A stretch of DNA of 45,079 bases from Sphingomonas sp. Y57 (GCF_001015195.1 NZ_LDES01000018.1:1-45079), one strand, 5' to 3'; counted from the stretch's first letter, positions 10,905 through 20,091 are shown. Notes: generated by a model from the sequence alone, not told the origin. A program made the numbers and translations.

Positions 10905-11221
10905 TGTCCGCGCTGAAGATCAAGAAGGGTGACCGCGTCGTCGTCCTGTCCGGCAAGGACAAGGGCAAGACCGGCGAAGTCACGAAGGCCTTCCCGAAGG
11001 AGGCCAAGGTGATCGTGTCGGGCGTCAACGTCTCGACCCGCCACCGCAAGCCGAGCCAGGCCAACCCGCAGGGTGGCCTGGAGCGCGTCGAGGCGCCGCT
11101 GCATGTCTCGAAGGTCGCGATCGCGACCGCCGACGGCAAGCCGACCCGCGTTCGCTTCGAGGTGAAGGACGGCAAGAAGGTCCGCGTGGCCGTCAAGACC
11201 GGGGAGACCATCAATGGCTGA
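10904..11221 (+). CDS. rplX: 50S ribosomal protein L24
   Basis: L24 (105 residues) is an early assembly protein with a KOW motif. The ATG at 10904 ([20 protein letters not shown]) is preferred over the GTG one codon earlier because GAGGTG (10893-10898) lies 5 nt upstream of the ATG and the TGATG overlap with the rplN stop is typical of coupling. [20 protein letters not shown] is the KOW region. The end overlaps the rplE start by 8 nt. Confidence 0.96.
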   Translation: MSALKIKKGDRVVVLSGKDKGKTGEVTKAFPKEAKVIVSGVNVSTRHRKPSQANPQGGLERVEAPLHVSKVAIATADGKPTRVRFEVKDGKKVRVAVKTGETING

Positions 11222-11795
11222 CAGCTACACGCCGCGGTTCAAGAAGCTCTATGACGACCAGATCGTCAAGGCGATGACCGAGAAGTTCGGTTACAAGAAC
11301 CACATGGAAGTGCCGAAGATCACCAAGATCGTCCTGAACATGGGCGTCGGTGAGGCAACCCAGGACAAGAAGAAGGTCGAGCAGGCCGCGGTCGAGATGA
11401 CCAAGATCGCCGGCCAGAAGGCCGTGATCACCAAGGCGAAGAAGTCGATCGCGCAGTTCAAGCTGCGCGAGGGCATGCCGATCGGCGCGAAGGTCACCCT
11501 CCGCCGTGAACGCATGTACGAGTTCCTCGACCGCTTCGTCACGATCGCGCTGCCGCGCGTTCGCGACTTCCGCGGGCTCAACCCGAAGTCGTTCGACGGC
11601 CGCGGCAACTATGCCACGGGCTTGAAGGAACAGCTGATCTTCCCGGAGATCAGCTACGACTCCGTGGACAAGATCCGCGGCATGGACGTTATCGTCGCCA
11701 CGACGGCGAAGACCGACGAAGAAGCGCGCGAGTTGCTGCGCCTGTTCGGCTTCCCCTTCCCGGCGGAAAACCAGGATCAGAAGCAGGCCGCGTAA
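11214..11795 (+). CDS. rplE: 50S ribosomal protein L5
   Basis: L5 (193 residues; E. coli 179) binds 5S rRNA and contacts P-site tRNA in the central protuberance. [59 protein letters not shown] and the [17 protein letters not shown] segment are conserved. A slightly longer C-terminus ends in ENQDQKQAA. It starts inside rplX and is followed after 31 nt by rpsN. Confidence 0.97.
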   Translation: MADSYTPRFKKLYDDQIVKAMTEKFGYKNHMEVPKITKIVLNMGVGEATQDKKKVEQAAVEMTKIAGQKAVITKAKKSIAQFKLREGMPIGAKVTLRRERMYEFLDRFVTIALPRVRDFRGLNPKSFDGRGNYATGLKEQLIFPEISYDSVDKIRGMDVIVATTAKTDEEARELLRLFGFPFPAENQDQKQAA

Positions 11796-11826
11796 GCGGT
11801 CTGCTGGATAAGGAAGAACTTAAGTC

Positions 11827-12132
11827 ATGGCGAAACTGAGTTCGATCAACAAGAACGAGCGTCGCAAGAAGCTGGTGAAGGCTTATGCGGGCAAATATGC
11901 GCGCCTGAAGGCGATCGCGGACGACGAGAGCAAGGATGAGACGGAGCGCCTGATCGCCCGCCTCAAGATGGCCGAGCTTCCGCGTAATGCGAACCCGACT
12001 CGCGTGCGCAACCGTTGCGAGGTGACGGGCCGTCCCCGCGCTTATTATCGCAAGTTCCGGCTTTGCCGCGTGCAGCTCCGGGATCTGGCCAACAAGGGCC
12101 TCATCCCCGGCGTCACCAAGTCGAGCTGGTAA
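11827..12132 (+). CDS. rpsN: 30S ribosomal protein S14 (zinc-free type)
   Basis: S14 (101 residues) completes the small-subunit head. [21 protein letters not shown] and the C-terminal [11 protein letters not shown]-like region ([21 protein letters not shown]) fit. The length and only two cysteines place it with the long zinc-independent (C-minus) form rather than the short four-Cys form. It precedes rpsH by 12 nt. Confidence 0.97.
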   Translation: MAKLSSINKNERRKKLVKAYAGKYARLKAIADDESKDETERLIARLKMAELPRNANPTRVRNRCEVTGRPRAYYRKFRLCRVQLRDLANKGLIPGVTKSSW

Positions 12133-12144
12133 GGAACCGAGAAG

Positions 12145-12540
12145 ATGGCTCTGACCGATCCCCTGGGTGATCTGCTCACCCGCATCCGCAACGGGCAGCG
12201 CGCCCGCAAGGACAGCGTGCTCTCGCCCGCGTCCAAGCTGCGCGCCCGCGTGCTCGACGTGCTCCAGCGCGAAGGCTATATCCGTGGCTATAGCGAGGAA
12301 GACCTCGCCGGCCACAATGGCCTGCGCATCGAGCTCAAATATTTCGAAGGGCAGCCTGCGATCCAGCACGTCGCCCGCGTCTCCAAGCCGGGCCGCCGCG
12401 TCTATTCGGGTTCGAAGGACCTGCCGCGCGTCCGCAACGGCCTGGGCATCACCATCGTCTCGACGCCCAAGGGCGTTCTGTCCGACGCGGAAGCGCGCGA
12501 GCAGAATGTCGGCGGCGAGGTTCTCGCGGAGGTCTTCTGA
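12145..12540 (+). CDS. rpsH: 30S ribosomal protein S8
   Basis: S8 (131 residues) binds the central domain of 16S r[34 protein letters not shown] and the C-terminal [33 protein letters not shown] (seen as [16 protein letters not shown]) identify it. In E. coli S8 is the translational repressor of the spc operon, acting at rplE. Its stop overlaps the rplF start (TGATG). Confidence 0.97.
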   Translation: MALTDPLGDLLTRIRNGQRARKDSVLSPASKLRARVLDVLQREGYIRGYSEEDLAGHNGLRIELKYFEGQPAIQHVARVSKPGRRVYSGSKDLPRVRNGLGITIVSTPKGVLSDAEAREQNVGGEVLAEVF

Positions 12541-13073
12541 TGAGCCGCATCGGTAAGAAGCCGGTCGTCGTGCCGGCGGGCGTCACCGCCGCGATCGAAG
12601 GCAAGACGCTGTCGGTCAAGGGCCCGAAGGGCACGCTGAGCATCAGCCTGGCCGACGAGGTGAGCTATGCCATCGAGGACGGCTCGATCTCGGTCCAGCC
12701 GGTCAACGAGACCAAGCGCGCGCGCTCCTTCTGGGGCATGCAGCGGACCCTGGTGCAGAACCTGATCACCGGCGTTACGGAGGGCTATTCGAAGACCCTC
12801 CAGATCACCGGCGTCGGCTATCGCGCCAACGTCCAGGGCAAGAACCTGAAGCTGCAGCTCGGCTACAGCCACGATGTCGACTTCGCGATCCCCGAGGGGA
12901 TCACGATCGCGACGCCGGATCAGACGACTGTCCAGATCTCGGGCATCGACAAGCAGAAGGTTGGTCAGGTGGCCGCGGAAATCCGCCGCTGGCGGAAGCC
13001 GGAACCCTACAAGGGCAAGGGCATCAAGTACGCCGGCGAGTATATCTTCCGCAAGGAAGGGAAGAAGAAGTAA
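12540..13073 (+). CDS. rplF: 50S ribosomal protein L6
   Basis: L6 (177 residues, normal length) binds near the sarcin-ricin loop. [29 protein letters not shown], the second-domain [21 protein letters not shown] (read as [19 protein letters not shown]) and C-terminal [20 protein letters not shown] are conserved. One-base overlaps join it to rpsH and rplR. Confidence 0.97.
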   Translation: MSRIGKKPVVVPAGVTAAIEGKTLSVKGPKGTLSISLADEVSYAIEDGSISVQPVNETKRARSFWGMQRTLVQNLITGVTEGYSKTLQITGVGYRANVQGKNLKLQLGYSHDVDFAIPEGITIATPDQTTVQISGIDKQKVGQVAAEIRRWRKPEPYKGKGIKYAGEYIFRKEGKKK

Positions 13074-13429
13074 TGGGCAAGGGTCTCTCTCTCTTCGAGC
13101 GCCGCCGTCGTCGCGTGCGCACCGCGCTGCGGGCCAAGGGCGGCCAGCGTCCTCGCTTGTCGGTGCATCGTTCGGGCCGTCACATCTATGCTCAGGTGAT
13201 CGACGACGAGGCTGGCCGCACGGTCGCCGCCGCGTCGACGCTGGACAAGGATCTGAAGGGCAAGACCGGCGCCACGTCCGAGGCCGCGACCTCGGTTGGC
13301 AAGGCGCTTGCCGAGCGTGCCAAGGCGGCGGGCGTCACCCAGGTGGTGTTCGATCGTGGCGGCTTCCTTTTCCATGGCCGCGTCAAGGCGCTGGCCGATG
13401 CGGCCCGCGAAGGCGGATTGGAGTTCTAA
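13073..13429 (+). CDS. rplR: 50S ribosomal protein L18
   Basis: L18 (118 residues) carries 5S rRNA into the ribosome together with L5. The N-terminus [40 protein letters not shown] and the C-terminal [20 protein letters not shown] identify it. Its start shares one base with the rplF stop, and rpsE begins immediately after its stop. Confidence 0.97.
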   Translation: MGKGLSLFERRRRRVRTALRAKGGQRPRLSVHRSGRHIYAQVIDDEAGRTVAAASTLDKDLKGKTGATSEAATSVGKALAERAKAAGVTQVVFDRGGFLFHGRVKALADAAREGGLEF

Positions 13430-14140
13430 ATGGCTGACGAAACCGAAATCCAGGCGGGCGCTCCGGCCGAAGCCGTTCCCGGTGCCGAGGGCCAGGGCGA
13501 GCGTCGCGGCCGTGGCGGTCGTGGCCGTGGCGGCAATGACCGTGGTGGCCGCGGCCGTGACGGCCGTGGCCGTCGCGACGACCGTCGTGGCGGCGAGGAG
13601 CAGGGCGAGGAGCTGATCGAGAAGCTCGTCCACATCAACCGCGTCTCGAAGACCGTGAAGGGTGGTAAGCGCTTCGGCTTCGCCGCGCTGGTCGTGGTCG
13701 GCGACGGCAAGGGGCGTGCGGGCTTCGGCCACGGCAAGGCCCGCGAAGTGCCGGAGGCGATCTCGAAGGCGACCGCCGCCGCCAAGAAGGCGATGGTTCG
13801 CGTGCCGCTGCGCGAGGGCCGGACCCTGCACCATGACGGCAACGGCCACTTCGGGGCCGGCCGCGTGACGGTCCGGACCGCGCCCCCGGGCACCGGCATC
13901 ATCGCCGGCGGTCCGATGCGCGCCATCTTCGAGAGCCTCGGCGTCGCCGACGTGGTGACCAAGTCGGTCGGCACCTCGAACCCCTACAACATGATCCGCG
14001 CGACCTTCGAGGCGCTGAAGGATCAGACCTCGCCCAAGTCGGTGTCGCAGCGCCGTGGCAAGAAGATCGCCGACCTGCTGGGTCGCGGCGGTGCTTCGGC
14101 CCCGGTTGCCGAGGCCGAAGCCGCGGCGATCACGGAGTAA
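13430..14140 (+). CDS. rpsE: 30S ribosomal protein S5 with long RGG-rich N-terminus
   Basis: S5 (236 residues; about 167 in E. coli) lies at the mRNA entry site and influences decoding accuracy. The core starts near residue 61 ([20 protein letters not shown]) and contains [38 protein letters not shown] and [17 protein letters not shown]. The first 60 residues are a low-complexity extension, acidic at first and then, at residues 25-55, composed almost only of Arg, Gly and Asp in RGG-like repeats. There is no internal start with a good ribosome site that would remove it. It directly follows rplR and precedes rpmD by 6 nt. Confidence 0.96.
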   Translation: MADETEIQAGAPAEAVPGAEGQGERRGRGGRGRGGNDRGGRGRDGRGRRDDRRGGEEQGEELIEKLVHINRVSKTVKGGKRFGFAALVVVGDGKGRAGFGHGKAREVPEAISKATAAAKKAMVRVPLREGRTLHHDGNGHFGAGRVTVRTAPPGTGIIAGGPMRAIFESLGVADVVTKSVGTSNPYNMIRATFEALKDQTSPKSVSQRRGKKIADLLGRGGASAPVAEAEAAAITE

Positions 14141-14146
14141 GCGACG

Positions 14147-14329
14147 ATGGCTGGCAAGACTCTCAAGGTCACGCAGATCGGTTCGCCGATCCGCCGTACC
14201 GCCGACCAGCGCGCGACGCTGATCGGCCTGGGCCTCAACAAGATGCACCGGACCCGCGAGCTTCAGGACACCCCTGAAGTCCGTGGCATGATCCGCAAGG
14301 TGCAGCACATGGTGAAGGTCGAGGACTAA
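14147..14329 (+). CDS. rpmD: 50S ribosomal protein L30
   Basis: L30 (60 residues) is a small 23S rRNA-binding protein. [20 protein letters not shown] and [20 protein letters not shown] are typical of the family. A terminator-like hairpin lies 46 bp after the stop and separates it from rplO. Confidence 0.96.
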   Translation: MAGKTLKVTQIGSPIRRTADQRATLIGLGLNKMHRTRELQDTPEVRGMIRKVQHMVKVED

Positions 14330-14375
14330 GTCCTCGATCGACATCGCCGGTCCCTCGGGGCTGGTCAAACGGATC

Positions 14376-14398
14376 GAAGGGGGCTAATGGCCCCCTTC
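14376..14398 (+). terminator. terminator-like hairpin between rpmD and rplO
   Basis: GAAGGGGGC (14376-14384) pairs perfectly with GCCCCCTTC (14390-14398); loop TAATG. Only a weak pyrimidine tract (CTCTATTC) follows, so it probably attenuates or protects the transcript rather than ending it completely. Confidence 0.55.
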
Positions 14399-14437
14399 CT
14401 CTATTCAGCGCGAACATAGCGAAAGCGAGTGCAGACG

Positions 14438-14959
14438 ATGAAACTCAACGAAATCCGCGACAACCAGGGTGCTCGCAAGGGCCGCGTCCGTGTCGGCCGC
14501 GGCATCGGTTCGGGCCTGGGCAAGACCGGCGGCCGCGGCCAGAAGGGTCAGAAGAGCCGCTCCGGTGTCTCGATCAACGGCTTCGAGGGCGGTCAGATGC
14601 CGCTCCACATGCGGCTGCCGAAGCGCGGCTTCAACAATATCTTCGCCAAGGATTATGCCGAGGTGAACCTGGGCGCGGTCCAGAAGTTGATCGAGGCCAA
14701 GAAGCTCGACACCTCCGCTGTGGTCGACCATGCCGCGCTGAAGGCGGCCGGCGTCGCCCGTGGCGGCAAGGACGGTGTCCGCATCCTCGGCAAGGGCGAG
14801 CTGACCGCGAAGGTCTCGTTCAAGGTCGCAGGCGTCTCGGCCGGTGCCAAGGCAGCGATCGAGAAGGCGGGCGGTTCGGTCGAGGTTATCGAGGTGGTTC
14901 CTGCCGCCGAGAAGGCCGCCGCCAAGAAGGGCACCGCGAAGGCCGCCAAGAAGGCCTGA
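14438..14959 (+). CDS. rplO: 50S ribosomal protein L15
   Basis: L15 (173 residues; E. coli 144) is a late-assembly large-subunit protein. The ATG at 14438 gives [20 protein letters not shown], the usual alphaproteobacterial start; a GTG three codons earlier is also in frame. [20 protein letters not shown] and [19 protein letters not shown] are diagnostic. The C-terminus is lengthened by a Lys/Ala-rich tail ([18 protein letters not shown]). A 121-bp spacer with two hairpins separates it from secY. Confidence 0.95.
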   Translation: MKLNEIRDNQGARKGRVRVGRGIGSGLGKTGGRGQKGQKSRSGVSINGFEGGQMPLHMRLPKRGFNNIFAKDYAEVNLGAVQKLIEAKKLDTSAVVDHAALKAAGVARGGKDGVRILGKGELTAKVSFKVAGVSAGAKAAIEKAGGSVEVIEVVPAAEKAAAKKGTAKAAKKA

Positions 14960-14987
14960 TCGCGGGTTCGCCCGTCGTCCTGGCGCT

Positions 14988-15007
14988 TTCCGGCTGACAA
15001 GCCGGAA
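14988..15007 (+). promoter_or_regulatory. hairpin with embedded promoter-like element before secY
   Basis: TTCCGGCT (14988-14995) pairs with AGCCGGAA (15000-15007); loop GACA. The loop region also forms CTGACA (14994-14999), which with TATATG (15016-15021) at 16-bp spacing makes a candidate sigma70 promoter for secY-adk. The two readings are alternatives; neither is tested. Confidence 0.35.
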
Positions 15008-15023
15008 GCACACATTATATGAG

Positions 15024-15057
15024 ACGGCGGCAGACCCATGAGGCCTGCCGCCGTTTC
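15024..15057 (+). terminator. terminator-like hairpin in the secY leader
   Basis: ACGGCGGCAG (15024-15033) pairs perfectly with CTGCCGCCGT (15045-15054), loop of 11 nt, followed by TTTCC. It ends 24 nt before the secY ATG. It may attenuate read-through from the ribosomal genes into secY or structure the 5' end of a shorter secY transcript. Confidence 0.5.
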
Positions 15058-15080
15058 CATTTCCGGGGTCACAGAACAAG

Positions 15081-16448
15081 ATGGCATCCGCAGCCGAACA
15101 GATGGCCGCCAACATCAATCTGAGCCAGTTCGCCAAGGCGACTGAGCTCAAGAAGCGCCTGTGGTTCACCCTGGGCGCACTCATCATTTTCCGCCTGCTG
15201 AGCCATGTGCCGCTTCCCGGCCTTGATCCGCGAGCGCTCCAGTCGTTGTTCGACACGACCAAGGGCGGCGTGCTCGACTTCTTCAACGCCTTCTCGGGCG
15301 GCTCGCTGACCCGCATGTCGCTGATCGCGCTTGGCGTGATGCCGTACATCACCGCCTCGATCGTGGTGCAGCTCGCGACATCGCTGTCGCCGACGCTCGC
15401 GGCGATCAAGAAGGAAGGCGAGAGCGGGCGCAAGAAGCTGAACCAGTACACCCGCTACGGCACGGTGCTGCTGACCGGCATCCAAGGCTACTTCATCGCC
15501 GTGGGACTCGAGACATGGGGGGCCAGCGCCGGCATGGATGCGGTGGTGATCGATCCCTATCTCTTCCGCGCGACGACCGTGATCTCGCTGATCGGTGGCA
15601 CGATGTTCCTGATGTGGCTGGGCGAGCAGATCACCAGCCGCGGCATCGGCAACGGCATCTCGCTGATCATCATGGCGGGTATCGTCTCGCAGCTTCCGAC
15701 CGCGCTCGCCAATCTGTTCGAGGGCGGCCGCACCGGATCGCTGTCGGCGATGTTCATCGTGCTGGCGGTGTTCGGCGTGGTCGCGCTGGTCGCGGGCATC
15801 GTCTTCATGGAGCGGGCGCAGCGCCAGGTGCTGATCCAGTATCCCAAGCGCCAGACGGCGCGTGGCATGATGCAGGCCGACAAGAGCCATCTGCCGCTCA
15901 AGATCAATACCGCCAATGTGATCCCGCCGATCTTCGCTTCGTCGCTGTTGCTGATGCCGCTGACGATCAGTCAGTTCGCCGGTCAGCGGACCCAGGGCGA
16001 AAGCCTGTGGGGCGACTTCATCATCGGCCTGAACCAGTATCTGCACCACGGCACGCCGCTCTACATGGCGCTGTACGCCGCAGGCATCATCTTCTTCTGC
16101 TTCTTCTACACCGCCGTCGTCTTCAATCCGGAGGAGACCGCGGACAATCTGAAGCGCTATGGCGGCTTCATCCCCGGCATCCGTCCGGGCAAGAATACCG
16201 CCGACTATCTGGACTATGTGCTGACCCGCATCACCGTGATCGGGGCGGCCTACCTGACCTTCATCTGCCTGGTGCCCGAATATGTCACCGCGCAATATGG
16301 CCTGGGCATCGCCCTCGGCGGTACCAGCCTGCTGATCGTGGTCAACGTGACGATCGATACGGTGACGCAGATCCAGAGCCACCTGCTCGCGCACCAATAT
16401 GGCGATCTCATCAAGAAGGCGAAACTCAAGGGGGGAATGCGGAGGTGA
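15081..16448 (+). CDS. secY: Protein translocase channel subunit SecY
   Basis: SecY (455 residues) is the ten-helix pore of the Sec translocon in the inner membrane. The N-terminal amphipathic region is followed by LWFTLGALIIFRLLSHVPLPG (TM1, about residues 26-45) and further hydrophobic helices. IALGVMPYITASIVVQLATS, GIGNGISLIIMAGIVSQLPT and the cytosolic loop ERAQRQVLIQYPKRQ are conserved, as is GGFIPGIRPGKNTADYLDYV near residue 365. Its location between rplO and adk is the usual spc-operon position. Confidence 0.98.
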   Translation: MASAAEQMAANINLSQFAKATELKKRLWFTLGALIIFRLLSHVPLPGLDPRALQSLFDTTKGGVLDFFNAFSGGSLTRMSLIALGVMPYITASIVVQLATSLSPTLAAIKKEGESGRKKLNQYTRYGTVLLTGIQGYFIAVGLETWGASAGMDAVVIDPYLFRATTVISLIGGTMFLMWLGEQITSRGIGNGISLIIMAGIVSQLPTALANLFEGGRTGSLSAMFIVLAVFGVVALVAGIVFMERAQRQVLIQYPKRQTARGMMQADKSHLPLKINTANVIPPIFASSLLLMPLTISQFAGQRTQGESLWGDFIIGLNQYLHHGTPLYMALYAAGIIFFCFFYTAVVFNPEETADNLKRYGGFIPGIRPGKNTADYLDYVLTRITVIGAAYLTFICLVPEYVTAQYGLGIALGGTSLLIVVNVTIDTVTQIQSHLLAHQYGDLIKKAKLKGGMRR

Positions 16449-16479
16449 TCTTTCTGACGTTTGCGCGGAGCATCCGCCC

Positions 16480-17127
16480 GTGAATATCATCCTGCTGGGT
16501 CCGCCCGGCGCCGGCAAGGGAACGCAGGCGTCGAAGCTGGTTGCCGATCGCGGCATGGTGCAGCTCTCGACCGGAGACATGCTGCGCGCAGCCGTCAAGG
16601 CCGGCACGCCGATCGGCCTGAAGGCCAAGGCGGTCATGGAAGCCGGGGAGCTCGTCTCGGACGAAATCGTCTCGGGCCTGATCGGCGAGAAGCTCGACAG
16701 CATGGCCGCTTCGGAAGGCGCCATCTTCGACGGCTATCCGCGCACCGAGGCGCAGGCCCACTCGCTCGACGAGATCCTGGCGAGCCGTGGCCGCGTGCTC
16801 GACCATGTCATCGAACTCGAGGTCGATGAGGACGCGCTCGTGGAACGGATCACCGGCCGCTACACCTGCGCCAATTGCGGCGAAGGCTATCACGACCGGT
16901 TCAAGCAACCCAAGGCCGAAGGCGTCTGCGACGTGTGCGGCTCGACTGAGTTCAAGCGCCGTCCCGACGACAATGAGGAGACGGTGCGGACCCGGATGGC
17001 CGAGTATCGTGCCAAGACCGCGCCGATCCTGCCGGTCTACGAGGCCCGCGGGCTGGTCCGGAGAGTCGACGGCATGGCGGACATGGCAGAGGTCTCGGCG
17101 GCGATCGCCGCCATTCTCGACAACTGA
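16480..17127 (+). CDS. adk: Adenylate kinase, zinc-containing LID
   Basis: Adenylate kinase (215 residues) interconverts ATP + AMP and 2 ADP. The GTG at 16480 is the start: it gives VNIILLGPPGAGKGTQASKL with the P-loop at residues 7-14, and GGAG lies 9 nt upstream; the frame is open earlier but overlaps secY. STGDMLRAAV, DGYPRTEAQA and the LID follow. The LID has four cysteines, C130-x2-C133 and C150-x2-C153, a structural zinc site as in Gram-positive and many alphaproteobacterial enzymes but not E. coli. A strong terminator follows, closing the supercluster. Confidence 0.97.
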   Translation: MNIILLGPPGAGKGTQASKLVADRGMVQLSTGDMLRAAVKAGTPIGLKAKAVMEAGELVSDEIVSGLIGEKLDSMAASEGAIFDGYPRTEAQAHSLDEILASRGRVLDHVIELEVDEDALVERITGRYTCANCGEGYHDRFKQPKAEGVCDVCGSTEFKRRPDDNEETVRTRMAEYRAKTAPILPVYEARGLVRRVDGMADMAEVSAAIAAILDN

Positions 17128-17133
17128 ACAGGT

Positions 17134-17171
17134 GCCCGCCACGGCCCGAGCCGTGGCGGGCTGCTCGTTTT
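17134..17171 (+). terminator. rho-independent terminator after adk
   Basis: GCCCGCCACGGC (17134-17145) pairs perfectly with GCCGTGGCGGGC (17150-17161), loop CCGA, followed by TGCTCGTTTT. It lies 7 bp after the adk stop. Confidence 0.9.
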
Positions 17172-17209
17172 AAGTGCTTTGGCTTTCGCCATATTTCGTG
17201 CATGTTCGC

Positions 17210-17428
17210 ATGATCATGGAACGGCAACCGGTCAGGCGCAGACGGCGGCGGCGGACTTCCGCGGTCCGCCGTGAAGCCATGGCGTGGTTGACCTTCCTCA
17301 TCGGTCTTGCCCGCCGGGCCGCGCGCTGGGCGTGGCTGCTGCTGATCGTCACCATCATCCTGTTGCTCGGGCTCGGCGGACCGGTAGCGCCGATCGATCA
17401 CATATTCGAGTTCTGGGGCCACTGGTAG
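17210..17428 (+). CDS. small single-pass membrane protein, unknown function
   Basis: A 72-residue frame of unknown role. An Arg-rich stretch (RRRRRRRTSAVRRE) precedes a hydrophobic segment WAWLLLIVTIILLLGLGG, so an inner-membrane protein with cytosolic N-terminus is likely. The start is uncertain: ATG 17210 keeps the basic region, while ATG 17279 would give 49 residues beginning MAWLTFLIGLARRAARW. Neither has a strong ribosome site. It lies between the adk terminator and gdhA, on the same strand as gdhA. I do not recognise a family. Confidence 0.5.
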   Translation: MIMERQPVRRRRRRRTSAVRREAMAWLTFLIGLARRAARWAWLLLIVTIILLLGLGGPVAPIDHIFEFWGHW

Positions 17429-17559
17429 GCCCGTTGGCCCGACCGCGGCCGACCCACGGAAAATCCTTGCTCACATCCCGGAATCGCGGGATGCCTGTCG
17501 TTACGGATGCCGAGTCCCAAAGCACCGGGGCGAGGGTCCTAGGAGCAGGGGAATATTCT

Positions 17560-18921
17560 ATGGCCGTTTCCGATCATGTCGACCTCGCGACGTTCGTCGA
17601 GGGCGTGAAGAAGCGCAATCCCGGTCAGCCGGAGTTCGTCCAGGCCGTCACCGAGGTGGCGGAGGACATCTTCGACTATATCGCCGACAAAGAGGATTAT
17701 CATAAGTACCAGATCCTCCGCCGCATCGCGGAGCCGGACCGGGTGATCAGCTTCCGTGTCTGCTGGGAGGATGACAAGGGTAACATCCGCGTTCAGCGTG
17801 GCTGGCGTGTCCAGAACAACAATTCGATCGGTCCATATAAGGGTGGCATCCGCTTCCACCCTTCAGTGACCGAGAGCGTCCTCAAATTCCTGGCGTTCGA
17901 GCAGACCTTCAAGAATGCGCTGACCGGCCTGCCGATGGGGGGCGGCAAGGGCGGCTCCAACTTCAACCCGAAGGGCAAGAGCACCAATGAGGTGATGCGC
18001 TTCTGCCAGAGCTTCGTGAACGAGCTCTACCGCCATATCGGCGCGGACACCGACGTTCCTGCCGGCGACATCGGCGTGGGCGGCCGCGAGATCGGCTATA
18101 TGTTCGGCCAGTATAAGCGCCTGACCAACGAGTTCACCGGCGTGCTGACCGGCAAGGGCCTCGAATATGGCGGCTCGCTGATCCGGACCGAGGCGACCGG
18201 CTATGGCGCCGTCTATTTCCTGCACGAGATGCTCAAGACCAAGGGCAAGGACCTCGTCGGTCTCAATGCCGTCATCTCGGGATCGGGCAACGTTGCCACC
18301 CATGCGGCCGAGAAGATCAACCAGCTCGGCGGCAAGGTGCTCACCCTGTCGGATTCCGAAGGCTTCATCTACGATCCGGAAGGCATCACCCAGGACAAGG
18401 TCAATTGGGTAAAGGACCTCAAGACCCGCAAGCGCGGCCGCATCTCCGAATATGTGAAGGAGTTCAAGGGCGCCGAGTTCCACGGCAATGGGGCGCGTCC
18501 GTGGGGCGTCGAGTGCGACGTGGCGGTGCCCTGCGCGACGCAGAACGAGCTGAACGAGGAAGAAGCCAAGACGCTGGTCAAGAACGGCTGTTTCGCGGTT
18601 TCGGAAGGCGCCAACATGCCGACTACCCTTGAAGGGACCCACGTCTTCAAGAAGGCGAAGATCCTGTTCGCCCCGGGCAAGGCCGCGAACGCCGGCGGCG
18701 TCGCGGTCTCCGGCCTCGAGATGAGCCAGAACTCGGCGCGCATCTCCTGGAAGGAAGAGGAATTGCAGCGCCTGCTGGTCGACATCATGCAGGGCATCCA
18801 TGCGCGCTGTGTCGAATATGGCGGCTCCGCCGGGACCGACCATGTCGATTATGTGAAGGGCGCCAACATCGCCGGCTTCAAGAAGGTGGCCGATGCGATG
18901 CTCGCCTATGGCGTTGTCTGA
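17560..18921 (+). CDS. gdhA: NADP-type glutamate dehydrogenase
   Basis: Glutamate dehydrogenase (453 residues) forms glutamate from 2-oxoglutarate and ammonia in the cytosol. The length and motifs match the hexameric ~450-residue family, usually NADPH-dependent: GPYKGGIRFHPSVTESVLKF, PMGGGKGGSNFNPKGKS (catalytic Lys region, about residues 126-142), DVPAGDIGVGGREIGYMFG and the Rossmann motif GSGNVATHAAEK. The ATG at 17560 follows AGGAGCAGGGG; the frame is open further upstream but there it runs through the small membrane gene in another frame. It is bounded by a bidirectional terminator. Cofactor preference is inferred from family only. Confidence 0.95.
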   Translation: MAVSDHVDLATFVEGVKKRNPGQPEFVQAVTEVAEDIFDYIADKEDYHKYQILRRIAEPDRVISFRVCWEDDKGNIRVQRGWRVQNNNSIGPYKGGIRFHPSVTESVLKFLAFEQTFKNALTGLPMGGGKGGSNFNPKGKSTNEVMRFCQSFVNELYRHIGADTDVPAGDIGVGGREIGYMFGQYKRLTNEFTGVLTGKGLEYGGSLIRTEATGYGAVYFLHEMLKTKGKDLVGLNAVISGSGNVATHAAEKINQLGGKVLTLSDSEGFIYDPEGITQDKVNWVKDLKTRKRGRISEYVKEFKGAEFHGNGARPWGVECDVAVPCATQNELNEEEAKTLVKNGCFAVSEGANMPTTLEGTHVFKKAKILFAPGKAANAGGVAVSGLEMSQNSARISWKEEELQRLLVDIMQGIHARCVEYGGSAGTDHVDYVKGANIAGFKKVADAMLAYGVV

Positions 18922-18948
18922 CCGCCCGGCCTGAGTGGCTGAGAAAGG

Positions 18949-18989
18949 GGAGGCGTCCGCTCATGGAAGAGCGGGCGCCTCCTGCTTTT
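18949..18989. terminator. bidirectional terminator between gdhA and the acyltransferase gene
   Basis: A 14-bp stem (GGAGGCGTCCGCTC, 18949-18962, with 18969-18982; one T-G wobble; loop ATGGAA) is followed by TGCTTTT on the plus strand and by CTTTCTC on the minus strand. The two convergent genes meet here, and the stem overlaps the last codons of the reverse-strand gene. Confidence 0.85.
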
Positions 18990-20091
18990 CGGGCTGATGC
19001 TCGGCGGGCCGCCGACCGTGGTTCAGGAAGTGTCGTTCGACCAGCCACCAACTCAACGCGCCCGCCGCCAGCGCGAGCAGCATCGACGTCAGGACGAATA
19101 GCGGAAAGGGCAGGGCCGCCGCCCGCGCGACGAGCATCTGCTGGATGACGTAGGCGTAGAGATATGTTCCGTAGGAGAAGTCGCCGAACCGTGCCGCGCG
19201 GCTGAGGTCGATGCGGGGATGGAAGGCGATCCAGAAGATCAGATAGGCCATTGCCGGCGGCGCCAGAACATGCGCCGCGACGATCCCGATCGGCCCATGC
19301 CCTCCGAGGTGAAAGCCGATGAAACAGGCCCCGAGACCCGTGATGAGCAGCGGCGTCGAGCGCGGGATAATATCCCGGTGCAGATAGACGATCATCCCGG
19401 CGAGGAAGTTGGGCAGCACCCGGAACCACATATAGGGCCAGCCGATGATCTCGGCGACCAGCACGGGGCCCCCGGGCTTGCGCCCGGTGATGTCGAGCCA
19501 GCACCAGAGGGCGACGACGGCGACGTAGATCAGCGGAACAGCCCATCGGCGCAGCGGTAGGGTCAGGATGCCGAGCAGGGCGACCCCGACATAGCAGAGG
19601 AACTCGAACTTGATGCTCCACAGCGAGCCGTTGACCGTGTGGATCGGATTGGCGGCGAACAGGTCGGGCAGCGGGAAATGATTCGCCAGCAGCAGGTTCG
19701 CGCCGATCGTCCGCGCCGCCTCCAGCGCGGTGATCGTGAAACCCGGCGGGGCGAACAGCGGAGTCACGACGAATGCGCAGATTGCGGTGGCGACAAGATA
19801 GGCGGGATAGATGCGCCGCACACGCCTGGCGCCGAAGTCGCCGGTCGAGCGCGAACGCTCATGGCTGTGTGCGATCAGGAAGCCGCTGACGATGAAAAAG
19901 CCCCAGACGCCGATATGGCCGGCATTGTAATAGCCATTGGTGGCGATCGAGATCGGCTCGAACGCCTCGGTCCCGAAGCGCAGCGCGAAGCTGTGCGAGA
20001 AGACCACCAGCAGCGCCAGGGCGAGTCGTATCGCGTCGAAATTATTCCGGTAGAAGCGCGCCCGGTCGGCCGGAACCAGCATCCTGTCCAT
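18961..20091 (-). CDS. Acyltransferase-3 (OafA/YrhL-type) membrane protein
   Basis: A 376-residue polytopic membrane protein of the acyltransferase-3 family, whose members move acetyl or other acyl groups onto surface polysaccharides, lipids or glycans. The ATG at 20091 gives MDRMLVPADRARFYRNNFDAIR and then a first helix LALALLVVFSHSFAL with the conserved histidine in FSHS; GVWGFFIVSGFLIAHSHERS, RRVRRIYPAYL and SLWSIKFEFLCYVGVALLG follow, with about ten hydrophobic segments. The acceptor is unknown. It stands alone on the reverse strand between gdhA and the alpha operon, so context gives no substrate. Confidence 0.85.
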   Translation of the reverse strand: MDRMLVPADRARFYRNNFDAIRLALALLVVFSHSFALRFGTEAFEPISIATNGYYNAGHIGVWGFFIVSGFLIAHSHERSRSTGDFGARRVRRIYPAYLVATAICAFVVTPLFAPPGFTITALEAARTIGANLLLANHFPLPDLFAANPIHTVNGSLWSIKFEFLCYVGVALLGILTLPLRRWAVPLIYVAVVALWCWLDITGRKPGGPVLVAEIIGWPYMWFRVLPNFLAGMIVYLHRDIIPRSTPLLITGLGACFIGFHLGGHGPIGIVAAHVLAPPAMAYLIFWIAFHPRIDLSRAARFGDFSYGTYLYAYVIQQMLVARAAALPFPLFVLTSMLLALAAGALSWWLVERHFLNHGRRPAEHQPEKQEAPALP

